From Negativicutes bacterium (GTDB lineage Bacteria > Bacillota_C > Negativicutes > Acidaminococcales > Acidaminococcaceae): 15,818 nt of DNA. Of this stretch, positions 1 through 7,450 are shown piece after piece. A model generated the notes under the pieces. The model made no database searches and was not told the DNA's origin. It saw only the letters and a program-made list of their open reading frames with translations. Both the position numbers and the translations under genes were made by a program. Within the stretch, counting starts at the first letter, position 1. Each line of letters begins with the position of its first letter. Where the stretch lies: the NCBI GenBank assembly GCA_009930275.1, contig RZYP01000034.1, forward strand, positions 1 to 15,818, read 5' to 3'.

Positions 1-3000
1 CGGCAAGCGAGGCACTGGCACTTTCCATCGCAGAAAAAGCAACGGTAGATATGGCATATATGTCGGAGTTGACGGGATTTACCTTTGAACAGCTTGTTTC
101 AGATCTGCAAGGCGTTATCTTCAAAAACCCCAACGGAAATGCCGATGAAAAATCAGGATGGGAAACAGCGGACGAATATCTGTCCGGAAATGTTCGCCAA
201 AAGCTGGCTATCGCCATTGCCGCCAATGAAGTAACGCAGGGGCGGTTTGCGGCAAATGTAAAAGCGTTGGAAGCGGCACAGCCCAAAGACCTTGAAGCCT
301 CCGAAATTGAAGTGCGTCTCGGCTCTACATGGATTGACAAGAGCTACATCGAGCAGTTTATGTATGAAGTGTTTGATACACCCTACCGCTTGCAAGGGAA
401 TATTGAAGTAAAATATGCGCCCTATACCGCTGAATGGAGTATTACCAATAAGAATGCCATCAGCTACAACAACGTGGCGGCATACGTGACCTATGGTACA
501 GACAGGGCAAATGCCTATAAGATTTTAGAGGATACCCTAAACCTCCGTGATATGCGTATCTATGACACCGTAACCGACCCCGACGGAAAGGAACGGCGTG
601 TACTCAATAAGGACGCTACCACTCTTGCACAGCAAAAACAGCAGGCGATTAAGGATGAATTTCGTGATTGGATATGGAATGATGCAGACAGAAGGCAGAC
701 TCTTGTAAAACGATACAATGAGCAATTTAACTCCACTCGACCCCGTGAGTATGACGGACAGCACATTACCTTTTCCGGCATTAATCCCGAAATTAGCTTG
801 CGGACACACCAGACAAATGCGATTGCCCACATTCTTTATGGTGGCAATACTCTACTTGCACACGAAGTGGGTGCAGGTAAGACCTTTGAAATGGTGGCTG
901 CTGCTATGGAAAGCAAGCGGCTTGGGCTTTGTCAAAAAAGTCTGTTTGCCGTGCCAAATCATCTGACGGAACAATGGGCAAGTGAATTTTTAAGGTTGTA
1001 TCCAGCTGCCAATATTTTGGTGGCCGCAAAGAAAGACTTTGAAACGAAAAACCGTAAGAAATTCTGTGCAAGGATAGCCACGGGTGATTATGATGCCGTT
1101 ATTATCGGACACAGCCAGTTTGAGCGTATTCCCATTTCTGTAGAACGGCAGGAACGTCTGTTACAGGAGCAGATCGACGAAATCACAGAGGGTATCGAGG
1201 AAGTCAAGGCAAGCGGCGGTGAGCGTTTTACAGTCAAGCAGCTTGAACGGACAAAAAAGGGATTGGAAGCAAGGCTTGAAAAGCTACTTGCTCAAAATCG
1301 AAAAGATGATGTTGTCACCTTTGAGCAGTTGGGCGTTGACAGGCTGTATGTTGACGAGGCACATTCGTTCAAAAATTTGTTTCTTTACACAAAAATGCGT
1401 AACGTGGCAGGACTTTCTACCACTGACGCACAGAAGTCAAGTGATATGTTTCTAAAGTGCCGTTACATCGATGAATTGACCGATGGTAAAGGAATTGTAT
1501 TTGCAACGGGTACGCCTGTTTCAAACTCCATGACCGAGCTTTATACGATGATGCGTTATCTTCAGTATTTCACGCTTCAGCGTAATGGGCTTGCGCACTT
1601 CGACTGTTGGGCTTCTACCTTTGGGGAAACCGTGACCGCCATCGAGCTTGCGCCGGAGGGAACGGGATACCGGGCAAGGACACGCTTTGCTAAATTCTTT
1701 AATCTGCCTGAACTAATGACCCTATTCAAAGAGGTTGCCGACATCAAGACAGCCGACCAATTAAACCTGCCTACGCCAAAAGCTAACTATGAAACCATTG
1801 TGGTTGATCCTACGGAGCACCAAAAGGAGATGGTAAAAGAGCTTTCCAATCGTGCCGCTGCCGTACATGCTAACAAGGTTGACCCATCTGTGGATAACAT
1901 GCTAAAAATAACAAGCGATGGGCGTAAATTGGGGCTTGACCAAAGAATTATTAACCCACTCCTGCCCGATGAACCGCAGAGCAAGGTAAATGCCTGTGTA
2001 AATAATGTTTTTGAAATATGGGAAAGAGGAATGGAACAAAAGCTGACACAGCTTGTGTTCTGTGACATTTCTACGCCGAAAGGCAGAGCCGCAGCACAGC
2101 AGGACAGAGTTGCCAAAGCCGGAGAGCAGGCCATTAACGGCGTGGAGATTCATGCTCTGGAAGATACCACTACCGATGATGATTCAGCCGATATGACTAT
2201 AACTTTTAATGTCTATGACGATATTCGGAAAAAACTCACCGCAAAAGGTATTCCTGCCGAGCAAGTGGCGTTTATACACGAAGCAAACACCGAGGTACGA
2301 AAAAAAGAATTGTTTGCAAAGGTACGTAGTGGCGATGTTCGTGTTCTGATGGGCAGCACTGCTAAAATAGGAGCCGGCACAAACGTACAAGACCGCTTAG
2401 TGGCACTTCATGATCTTGATTGTCCGTGGAGACCAGGGGATTTAACACAGCGTGGAGGGCGTGGCATACGTCAGGGAAATCAAAATTCCGAAGTGGGTAT
2501 CTACCGCTATGTCACGGCGGCAACCTTTGATGCATACCTTTGGCAGACGGTAGAAAACAAGCAGAAATTCATCTCGCAGATTATGACCTCAAAAAGTGCT
2601 GTCCGTTCCTGCGAGGATGTGGATGAGGCGGCTTTATCCTATGCAGAAATCAAGGCTTTGTGTGCAGGAAACCCGAAAATCAAGGAAAAAATGGACTTGG
2701 AAATCGATGTTGCAAGGCTCAAACTCCTAAAGTCAAACCACCAAAGCAATCAGTATCGTTTGGAGGATAATCTACTAAAGTACTTTCCTGAAAATATTGA
2801 GAAATACAAAGGTTATATCAGAGGTTTTGAGCAGGATATGGCGACGTTTACTGCCAATATGCCACCCAAAGAGGACATCTTTGCACCGATGGAAATTCTC
2901 GGCGTAAAGTATCTTGACAAAGAAAAGGCAGGAGCTGCCATCTTGGAAGCTTGTAAGGCGGTTAAGGACAGCGAGCCTATTGAAGTGGGCAGTTATAAAG

Positions 3001-3452
3001 GCTTTACGCTATCTCTTTCCTTTGAGAGCTTTGGTAGTCAGTACAAAATGACCACAAAGGGGGCGATGAGCCATACAACGGAGCTTGGCGCTGATGCACG
3101 GGGAAACATTATGCGAATTGATAATGCTCTTACTGCAATGCCCCAGCGGTTGCAGGCAGTACAGGCGCAGCTTGATAACCTCTATCAACAGACAAAGGCG
3201 GCAAAGGCAGAGCTTGGAAAGCCATTCCCACAGGAGCAGGAATTGAAAGAGAAATCCTCCCGCCTTGCTATTCTTGATACGGAGCTAAATATGGACACAG
3301 GCGCACCTGTGGAACGTGCTGAGCAGCAGGAACGATCCGAAAGCATTGGCAAACGGGAACGCCTATCGGTACTCGACAGCCTCAAAACACCGTCTAAATA
3401 CAGAGCTGTTACGGACAAAAAGCACGATAAGAATATGGAGGTGGAACGCTGA
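1..3452 (+). CDS. ICE SNF2/DEAD-like helicase protein, C-terminal part (5' end outside window)
   Basis: The reading frame is open from base 3 with no stop before the first internal ATG at 51, so the real start lies upstream of the window. The visible part shows superfamily 2 helicase motifs in order: a Walker A-like HEVGAGKT at about 861-884, a DEAH-box-like VDEAH at about 1350-1364, an ATGTPVSNS motif III region near 1503-1530, and a C-terminal QRGGRGIRQ arginine-finger motif at about 2448-2474. A charged, probably coiled-coil stretch lies near 1140-1300. Giant proteins of this type, often with a DNA methylase-like N-terminal half, are standard in Tn1549/CTn-like conjugative elements; their exact role in transfer or protection of incoming DNA is not settled. 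The stop codon overlaps the mobC start (ATGA), so the two are translationally coupled. Helicase assignment is secure; the whole-protein role is inference. Confidence 0.85.
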   Translation, partial: ASEALALSIAEKATVDMAYMSELTGFTFEQLVSDLQGVIFKNPNGNADEKSGWETADEYLSGNVRQKLAIAIAANEVTQGRFAANVKALEAAQPKDLEASEIEVRLGSTWIDKSYIEQFMYEVFDTPYRLQGNIEVKYAPYTAEWSITNKNAISYNNVAAYVTYGTDRANAYKILEDTLNLRDMRIYDTVTDPDGKERRVLNKDATTLAQQKQQAIKDEFRDWIWNDADRRQTLVKRYNEQFNSTRPREYDGQHITFSGINPEISLRTHQTNAIAHILYGGNTLLAHEVGAGKTFEMVAAAMESKRLGLCQKSLFAVPNHLTEQWASEFLRLYPAANILVAAKKDFETKNRKKFCARIATGDYDAVIIGHSQFERIPISVERQERLLQEQIDEITEGIEEVKASGGERFTVKQLERTKKGLEARLEKLLAQNRKDDVVTFEQLGVDRLYVDEAHSFKNLFLYTKMRNVAGLSTTDAQKSSDMFLKCRYIDELTDGKGIVFATGTPVSNSMTELYTMMRYLQYFTLQRNGLAHFDCWASTFGETVTAIELAPEGTGYRARTRFAKFFNLPELMTLFKEVADIKTADQLNLPTPKANYETIVVDPTEHQKEMVKELSNRAAAVHANKVDPSVDNMLKITSDGRKLGLDQRIINPLLPDEPQSKVNACVNNVFEIWERGMEQKLTQLVFCDISTPKGRAAAQQDRVAKAGEQAINGVEIHALEDTTTDDDSADMTITFNVYDDIRKKLTAKGIPAEQVAFIHEANTEVRKKELFAKVRSGDVRVLMGSTAKIGAGTNVQDRLVALHDLDCPWRPGDLTQRGGRGIRQGNQNSEVGIYRYVTAATFDAYLWQTVENKQKFISQIMTSKSAVRSCEDVDEAALSYAEIKALCAGNPKIKEKMDLEIDVARLKLLKSNHQSNQYRLEDNLLKYFPENIEKYKGYIRGFEQDMATFTANMPPKEDIFAPMEILGVKYLDKEKAGAAILEACKAVKDSEPIEVGSYKGFTLSLSFESFGSQYKMTTKGAMSHTTELGADARGNIMRIDNALTAMPQRLQAVQAQLDNLYQQTKAAKAELGKPFPQEQELKEKSSRLAILDTELNMDTGAPVERAEQQERSESIGKRERLSVLDSLKTPSKYRAVTDKKHDKNMEVER

Positions 3453-3787
3453 TGGCAGACCGTAAAAGAAACATACAGCTCCACTTTATGGTGTCGGAGC
3501 ATGAACGCAGCTTGATTGATAAAAAAATGATGCAGCTTGGCACAAAAAACCTCGGTGCATATCTTCGCAAAATGGCAGTTGACGGCTATGTGATACAGCT
3601 TGATTTATCTGATATCCGGGAGCTTGTTTCCCTCCTGCGACGTACCAGTAACAACCTCAATCAGCTCACCAAACGGGTACATGAAACAGGAAATATCTAT
3701 AGCGAGGATTTAGATGATTTGCAAAAAAGCTATGATAAACTATGGGATATGGCGGGGGAAATTCTCTCCCGCCTTGCTACAATATGA
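3452..3787 (+). CDS. mobC: MobC-like relaxosome accessory protein
   Basis: This 111-residue basic protein matches the plasmid mobilization MobC family. In that family the protein binds near oriT and helps the relaxase open the strands. Visible family features are the N-terminal beta-strand-like RNIQLHFMVSEHE, which resembles a ribbon-helix-helix start, the segment LGAYLRKMAVDGY, and the C-terminal helix with RRTSNNLNQLTKRVHETG, the most recognisable MobC signature. The ATG at 3452 overlaps the upstream stop by one base and has a GGAGG at 3437-3441 at good spacing, so this start is firm. The length is normal for the family. The relaxase that it would serve lies about 2 kb downstream, separated by a membrane protein gene and the inserted HEPN-like pair. 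Confidence 0.85.
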   Translation: MADRKRNIQLHFMVSEHERSLIDKKMMQLGTKNLGAYLRKMAVDGYVIQLDLSDIRELVSLLRRTSNNLNQLTKRVHETGNIYSEDLDDLQKSYDKLWDMAGEILSRLATI

Positions 3788-3791
3788 AAAA

Positions 3792-3821
3792 TTGACATCA
3801 TGGATTGTTTTTCCAGATTAT
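3792..3821 (+). promoter_or_regulatory. Possible sigma-70-type promoter for the CD1845-like gene
   Basis: A perfect TTGACA (3792-3797) lies just after the mobC stop. An 18-base spacer leads to GATTAT (3816-3821). A better hexamer, TATGAT (3819-3824), sits slightly too far away at 21 bases. The site is 50 to 80 bases upstream of the next start and in an intergenic gap. Moderate to weak support only. Confidence 0.4.
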
Positions 3822-3871
3822 GATATGCTCGTTTTATATAAGAGAGCTGCAACGAAAAGGAGGACTGTTCC

Positions 3872-4156
3872 ATGAGAATATTGTTTAAGATATTTTTGTT
3901 TCCAATTACCCTGCTGCTTACCCTTATATTGATGATTTGTGAGTTTATCTGCCTGTTTGGAACAGCAGTGCTTTCTATCTTGGCTTTTGTGATGTTTGTA
4001 TTGGCACTTGCTATTATCATATTCTTAGGCGAAACACAGGACGGTATAAAAGCTCTTGTTCTTGCTTATTTAATCAGCCCGTATGGAGTTCCAATGCTTG
4101 CCGCTTGGCTGATAGGAAAGATAGAACAGGTGAACGAACGGCTGAAAGTCATGTAA
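3872..4156 (+). CDS. CD1845-like small membrane protein of conjugative elements
   Basis: This 94-residue protein has at least two, probably three, hydrophobic segments: about residues 5-30, 31-53, and 63-82. A short charged tail ends in KIEQVNERLKVM. Size, hydrophobic pattern and position (after mobC, before the relaxase) fit the CD1845 family annotated in Clostridioides CTn elements. Its function is unknown; it could be a membrane partner of the transfer machinery, which is inference. The start at 3872 is supported by AAGGAGG at 3857-3863. A terminator-like hairpin follows the stop within 10 bases. In the elements I know, this gene is normally followed closely by the relaxase gene, so the pair of genes after it here looks inserted. 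Confidence 0.65.
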   Translation: MRILFKIFLFPITLLLTLILMICEFICLFGTAVLSILAFVMFVLALAIIIFLGETQDGIKALVLAYLISPYGVPMLAAWLIGKIEQVNERLKVM

Positions 4157-4164
4157 TGATGTAA

Positions 4165-4203
4165 GGGGCGAAAACACTTTTGTGCTATCGCTCCTGCTTT
4201 TTT
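4165..4203 (+). terminator. Rho-independent terminator after the CD1845-like gene
   Basis: GGGGCGA (4165-4171) pairs with TCGCTCC (4188-4194), with one G-T pair. An inner CAC/GTG stem sits around a TTTT loop. Six T residues follow at 4198-4203. Its position 9 bases after the stop codon fits a transcript end. Confidence 0.65.
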
Positions 4204-4242
4204 GTTTAAAAGCTGTTGATGAATTTATGATTACTGTATGTT

Positions 4243-4271
4243 ACACTTATTTGATAAAACGAAATAAGTGT
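4243..4271. promoter_or_regulatory. Perfect 10-bp inverted repeat before the first HEPN-like gene
   Basis: ACACTTATTT (4243-4252) and AAATAAGTGT (4262-4271) form a perfect 10-bp dyad with a 9-base loop. It ends three bases before the GGAGGTG ribosome binding site (4275-4281) of the gene at 4287. It has no T run, so it is not a terminator. It could be an operator, an RNA hairpin limiting translation, or a cassette boundary. The hairpin after the second HEPN-like gene shares CACTTA, TTGATA and TAAGTG with it. A possible -10 TATGAT lies at 4226-4231 with only a poor -35 (TTGTTT, 4202-4207). Confidence 0.5.
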
Positions 4272-4286
4272 TGCGGAGGTGAAAAG

Positions 4287-5039
4287 ATGAATGATCAAGA
4301 AAATAAAGAGATGCTCTATTTTCAATGTAAACTTTCAAATGTGGCTTATAATCCACAGCGTTTTAAAATAATGCTTGGTGAAGATAAATTTTTGTTTGGT
4401 ACTGTTTCGGCAGGTAACGATGAATCACCATTTGGAAAACTGATGCAGTATAAAACGATATATGATACTTTGATGGATTTAGACTGGAAAGTCAAACTTT
4501 CCTTTAATGAAGCAATTAAATTTTCATACTCTGACACATTGATGAGTAATTTTAGCTTAATAAGAACAGATACCGAAGAAGAAAAGCTTGCTTATTATTA
4601 TATTGAAAATGCGCTGTTTCGGACTTCAAGTTTATGGGATATGTTAGCACAGTTATATAGACTTTTTTATGATATAAACATTCTCAAGGAAAAGGTATAT
4701 TACAAACAAATATTTAATCCAGCAAACAAGCATAGTGATAATTTCAAAACTAAGGCAACAGAAATTTATGAATACATTGAACAAGATGATAATACTGATT
4801 GTGAAGAAGAATGGGAAGGCAATCATTCCTTTGCTAATGAACTTAGAAATAAAATGACACATAGAAATTCTCCAAATGTTGCTGTAATGAGTGATTTTGA
4901 TATGAATTTCAAACATCATCCAGCTTTTCAATTGAAAAGGATAATTGAGGATTATGCAGTTGTTTCACAATACATTAAAGAAATCTTGGACGAGATCGAA
5001 ACCAAAGTTATGGATTTTTTTGATGATACTGAAAGCTAA
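4287..5039 (+). CDS. HEPN-like protein with R-N-x3-H motif, first gene of an inserted pair
   Basis: This 250-residue, mainly helical soluble protein is probably related to the HEPN superfamily (Cthe_2314-like group is my best guess). The support is R187-N-K-M-T-H192, the R-x4-H pattern that forms the RNase active site in many HEPN toxins, set in a helix after a long helical region (about residues 98-135, AYYYIENALFRTSSLWDML). The C-terminal helix is acidic (DEIETKVMDFFDDTES). No membrane segment or signal peptide is seen. The start at 4287 has GGAGGTG at 4275-4281; an in-frame GTG at 4182 lies inside the terminator and was rejected. The gene is visibly richer in A+T than the transfer genes around it, which suggests separate acquisition. 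The next gene follows after 17 bases, so the two are one operon. RNase activity and a defence or toxin role are inference. Confidence 0.6.
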   Translation: MNDQENKEMLYFQCKLSNVAYNPQRFKIMLGEDKFLFGTVSAGNDESPFGKLMQYKTIYDTLMDLDWKVKLSFNEAIKFSYSDTLMSNFSLIRTDTEEEKLAYYYIENALFRTSSLWDMLAQLYRLFYDINILKEKVYYKQIFNPANKHSDNFKTKATEIYEYIEQDDNTDCEEEWEGNHSFANELRNKMTHRNSPNVAVMSDFDMNFKHHPAFQLKRIIEDYAVVSQYIKEILDEIETKVMDFFDDTES

Positions 5040-5056
5040 TGTGGGGGTGAATAGAA

Positions 5057-5698
5057 TTGAAAATATTTTGCGAAAGTGGCAACATGGAACAATCAGCACA
5101 CTTTGGATGGCAAAGTAAAGACCTTGCACTATATGGCCTGCGAGAGGGGTATAAAAATAGTGCTGATGATTTGGTCGAATTAGCAATAGAAAATGGAACT
5201 CCTAAAACTTTAGATACATATATATTCCCTATATTGTTTTCTTATCGTCACAGCTTGGAAATTTCATTAAAGCATATTCATTTGCGATGTTTTGGGAGGT
5301 TGCCAAAAGGAGGACATAATTTGCTTGCTCTTTGGGATGAAGTAAAGAAAGAAGTTATTGACGGTTTTATAAATAATGAATCAGCTATTAAGGATGTCAA
5401 AAAGTATAAAGAAACCTTTGTGCCATATTCATTAGAAGGTATAAGTCTGTCTAAAGTTAGGCTCTTGCTCAAAGAAATTCAAGAAGCTGATCAAAGAGAT
5501 TTTGAACGAGTAAACCCTTCTGAAAAACAAACAGACCAAAACGCAGATGTTTGGAGATATTTGATAAGCACCGATAACGACTTGTATTTTACAAGTGGTC
5601 ATTCAATTGACTATCTTTCATTAAAAGAAGGTGTTTCGTATTTATATGAGGTATTAGACTTTCTATATCATATCACAGATGAATACTTATCCTCTTAA
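5057..5698 (+). CDS. HEPN-like hypothetical protein, second gene of the pair
   Basis: This 213-residue protein is probably helical and soluble. It has a segment YIFPILFSYRHSLEISLKH (residues 55-73) followed by KGGHNLLALWDEV (84-96). I associate this pattern with HEPN-like proteins found in mobile-element cargo, but it has no clear R-x4-6-H active site comparable to its neighbour. The C-terminal half contains DVWRYLI and SGHSIDYLSL, then a helix to the end. The likely start is TTG at 5057, because GGGGGTGA at 5043-5050 sits six bases upstream; the first in-frame ATG, at 5084, has no such site and would lose nine residues. It lies 17 bases after the first gene and shares its AT-rich composition. 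One possibility is that one protein is toxic and the other restrains it; another is that both form one complex. Neither is shown by the sequence. Confidence 0.55.
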   Translation: MKIFCESGNMEQSAHFGWQSKDLALYGLREGYKNSADDLVELAIENGTPKTLDTYIFPILFSYRHSLEISLKHIHLRCFGRLPKGGHNLLALWDEVKKEVIDGFINNESAIKDVKKYKETFVPYSLEGISLSKVRLLLKEIQEADQRDFERVNPSEKQTDQNADVWRYLISTDNDLYFTSGHSIDYLSLKEGVSYLYEVLDFLYHITDEYLSS

Positions 5699-5704
5699 CA
5701 TTTA

Positions 5705-5741
5705 GGCACTTAGATTGATACATCTAAGTGTCATTTTATTT
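5705..5741 (+). terminator. Hairpin terminator after the HEPN-like pair
   Basis: GGCACTTAGAT (5705-5715) pairs with ATCTAAGTGTC (5722-5732) around TGATAC, with one G-T pair, and is followed by the T-rich ATTTTATTTG. It begins 6 bases after the stop. It ends only a few bases before the relaxase ribosome binding site, so it may also lower read-through into the relaxase gene. Confidence 0.55.
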
Positions 5742-5759
5742 GCAAAAGGAGGTGTTATT

Positions 5760-7160
5760 ATCGCTACCACACGCTTGATTTCCATGCACCAAAACAAAGG
5801 TAAATCTATTGTTGACTGCCTTGCAGATCGCACAGACTATGCAAAAAATCCCGAAAAAACAAACGAGGGAGAATACATCAGCTCCTATGAATGCGACCCC
5901 AAAACTGTGCAGGGAGAATTTCTTTTAGCCAAGCGAATGTACTCCGACATTACAGGCAGAGAACAAGCAAATGATGTGATAGCTTATCAGATACGGCAGT
6001 CCTTTAAGCCGGGGGAAGTTACGCCGGAACTTGCCAATAGAATCGGTTATGAATTAGGCATGAGGTTTACCAAAGGAAAGTACGCTTTTTTCGTAGCAAC
6101 TCATATTGACAAAGCACATATTCATAACCACATTATTTATAATTCTACTTCTCTCGACTGTACAAAAAAGTTTCGAGATTTTCTTGGCTCAGGAAGAGCG
6201 GTACGGAAAATATCTGACCGTCTTTGTCTTGAAAACGGACTGTCGATTATTGAAAATCCGAAGCATGGGAAAAATCATTATGGTAAATGGCTTGGAGTTA
6301 AAAAGCCTGTCTCACATTCTGAAAAGTTACGGCAAACCATTAATGAAATTCTTGCAAAAAAACCTACTGATTTTAAAATGTTTTTATCACAGATGGAGCA
6401 GGCAGGATATGAAATTAAAAGTGGAAAGTACCTAGCTTTCAAAGGTAAGGAACAAAAGAAATTTATTCGTCTACGTTCTCTTGGTGAGGGATATTCCAAA
6501 GATGAAATTGAGGCTGTTATAAGTGGTAAAAAGACTTTGGAAATTAAAAAGGAAACCGCCGGAATACAAAAATCTCGTATCAGTCTTTTGGTGAATATTG
6601 AGGCAAAATTACGGACAGGAAAAGGTGCAGGTTATGAACGTTGGGCGAAGATTTTTAACCTCAAGCAAATGGCGCACACCATCAATTTTTTGACAGAAAA
6701 CAATCTGCTTCATTACGAAGATTTAGAGAAAAAGGCACAGGCTTCTACCGATAATTTCAAGCAGTTATCCGCAGAAATTAAAGCTGCTGAAAAGCGTATG
6801 GCGGAAATTGCCGTGCTCAAAACCCATATCATCAATTACGCAAAAACTCGTGATGTTTATACCGCCTATCGTAAGGCAGGCTATTCAAAAAACTTCTACG
6901 AGGAACACACCGCCGATCTGCTTTTGCATAAGGCGGCGAAGGCTGCATTTGATGAGATGGGTGTAAAAAAGCTGCCTACTGTTAAGACTCTGCAAAAGGA
7001 GTATTCTGAATTGTTGACCAAAAAGAAAAAAGTCTATGCAAAGTACCATTCCGCAAAAAAAGAAATGCAGGAAATTGTAACCGCAAAGGCAAATGTTGAC
7101 CGTCTTTTAGGCGATGATTTGGAAAGTGACAGAAAAGAAAAATCACAGGAACAGAGATAA
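5760..7160 (+). CDS. MOBP-type relaxase (mobilization nickase)
   Basis: The relaxase cuts one strand at oriT, stays bound through a tyrosine and pilots the strand into the recipient. From an assumed start at 5760 the protein has 466 residues. The N-terminal ATTRLISMHQNKG and TDYAKNPEKT (likely catalytic Y27) fit motif I. H115-I-D117-x2-H120-I-H122-N-H124 is the metal-binding histidine motif typical of MOBP enzymes. Residues about 200-270 (KMFLSQMEQAGYEIKSGKYLAF region) are conserved in ICE relaxases, and the C-terminal third is a lysine-rich coiled coil. The start is odd. AAGGAGG (5746-5752) is followed at ideal spacing by ATTATCGCTACC, where homologues would read ATGGCTACC. Only ATT (5757) or ATC (5760) is available. 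A TTG at 5715 lies inside the terminator hairpin without a binding site. A later ATG at 5784 would lose the first strand of the fold. Confidence 0.85.
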   Translation: MATTRLISMHQNKGKSIVDCLADRTDYAKNPEKTNEGEYISSYECDPKTVQGEFLLAKRMYSDITGREQANDVIAYQIRQSFKPGEVTPELANRIGYELGMRFTKGKYAFFVATHIDKAHIHNHIIYNSTSLDCTKKFRDFLGSGRAVRKISDRLCLENGLSIIENPKHGKNHYGKWLGVKKPVSHSEKLRQTINEILAKKPTDFKMFLSQMEQAGYEIKSGKYLAFKGKEQKKFIRLRSLGEGYSKDEIEAVISGKKTLEIKKETAGIQKSRISLLVNIEAKLRTGKGAGYERWAKIFNLKQMAHTINFLTENNLLHYEDLEKKAQASTDNFKQLSAEIKAAEKRMAEIAVLKTHIINYAKTRDVYTAYRKAGYSKNFYEEHTADLLLHKAAKAAFDEMGVKKLPTVKTLQKEYSELLTKKKKVYAKYHSAKKEMQEIVTAKANVDRLLGDDLESDRKEKSQEQR

Positions 7161-7179
7161 TCTGGTCTGTGATTTTTTT
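7139..7179 (+). terminator. Terminator overlapping the relaxase stop codon
   Basis: AAAATCACAG (7139-7148) pairs with CTGTGATTTT (7167-7176). An inner CAGA/TCTG stem is present, and the run of seven T ends at 7179. The TAA at 7158-7160 lies in the loop side of the hairpin. The structure marks the end of the transfer operon. Confidence 0.65.
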
Positions 7180-7180
7180 A

Positions 7181-7312
7181 GCCTCCGCAGGAGGCGTAGC
7201 CACACAATTTATTGTGTGTTCAGTGGGGATTGGGGATGCTCCCCAACAAGCAGATTTGCCAAAATCCCGTAAGGGAATTTTGAGCAAAATCGCAAGGTGT
7301 GTACCACCTTGC
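7181..7312. other. Cluster of five hairpins downstream of the relaxase: candidate oriT
   Basis: Five inverted repeats lie in 132 bases: GCCTCC/GGAGGC (7181-7195), CACACAA/TTGTGTG (7201-7218), TTGGGGA/TCCCCAA (7230-7246), AAAAT-CCC/GGG-AATTTT inside a longer TTTGC/GCAAA stem (about 7255-7288), and GCAAGGTG/CACCTTGC (7292-7312). There is no T run after any of them and no credible gene. Dense inverted repeats next to mobC and relaxase genes are typical of origins of transfer. I cannot point to the nick site. A structured RNA is the main alternative. Confidence 0.5.
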
Positions 7313-7394
7313 CCTGCTTGCCAGGAATGAGTTTGACCTTGAAACGGCGTTGGAAATCCATACAGCACAGCGGCTCATGCCTAAGCTACAATAA
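7284..7394 (+). other. Coding-like vestige ending at TAA 7392
   Basis: One frame from 7284 reads without a stop to TAA at 7392-7394 and ends in NEFDLETALEIHTAQRLMPKL, which looks protein-like in composition. There is a GTG at 7299 but no good ribosome binding site, and the 5' part lies inside the last oriT-like hairpin. It may be the 3' stub of an element gene broken when the transport cargo was inserted. I do not recognise it. The rest of 7313-7408 shows nothing else. Confidence 0.2.
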
Positions 7395-7408
7395 TCATCT
7401 GAATTTCA

Positions 7409-7441
7409 CAGTTGGCTAGCAGTTGGCTAGCAGTTGGCTAG
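7409..7441. repeat. Three exact 11-bp tandem repeats, CAGTTGGCTAG
   Basis: CAGTTGGCTAG occurs three times without spacers (7409-7419, 7420-7430, 7431-7441), ending 9 bases before the -35 box of the tetR promoter. Eleven bases is about one helical turn, so a bound protein would sit on one face of the DNA. It could be an activator array, an upstream element, or replication slippage near the cargo junction. Confidence 0.85.
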
Positions 7442-7450
7442 AATAACGGA

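Noticed and set aside
4182..4286. GTG start giving a 285-residue first HEPN-like protein
   Set aside because: The start lies in the loop region of the terminator and has no ribosome binding site; ATG 4287 has a strong one.
5715..5759. TTG start for the relaxase
   Set aside because: It lies inside the terminator stem with no binding site, and the extra 15 residues include the translated ribosome binding site.
6982..7368. 128-codon minus-strand ORF over the hairpin cluster
   Set aside because: It overlaps the relaxase end and the inverted repeats, has no ribosome binding site or recognisable domain, and its composition looks like reverse reading of repeats.
7409..7441. CRISPR-like repeats
   Set aside because: The 11-bp units are directly adjacent without spacers and there are no cas genes.
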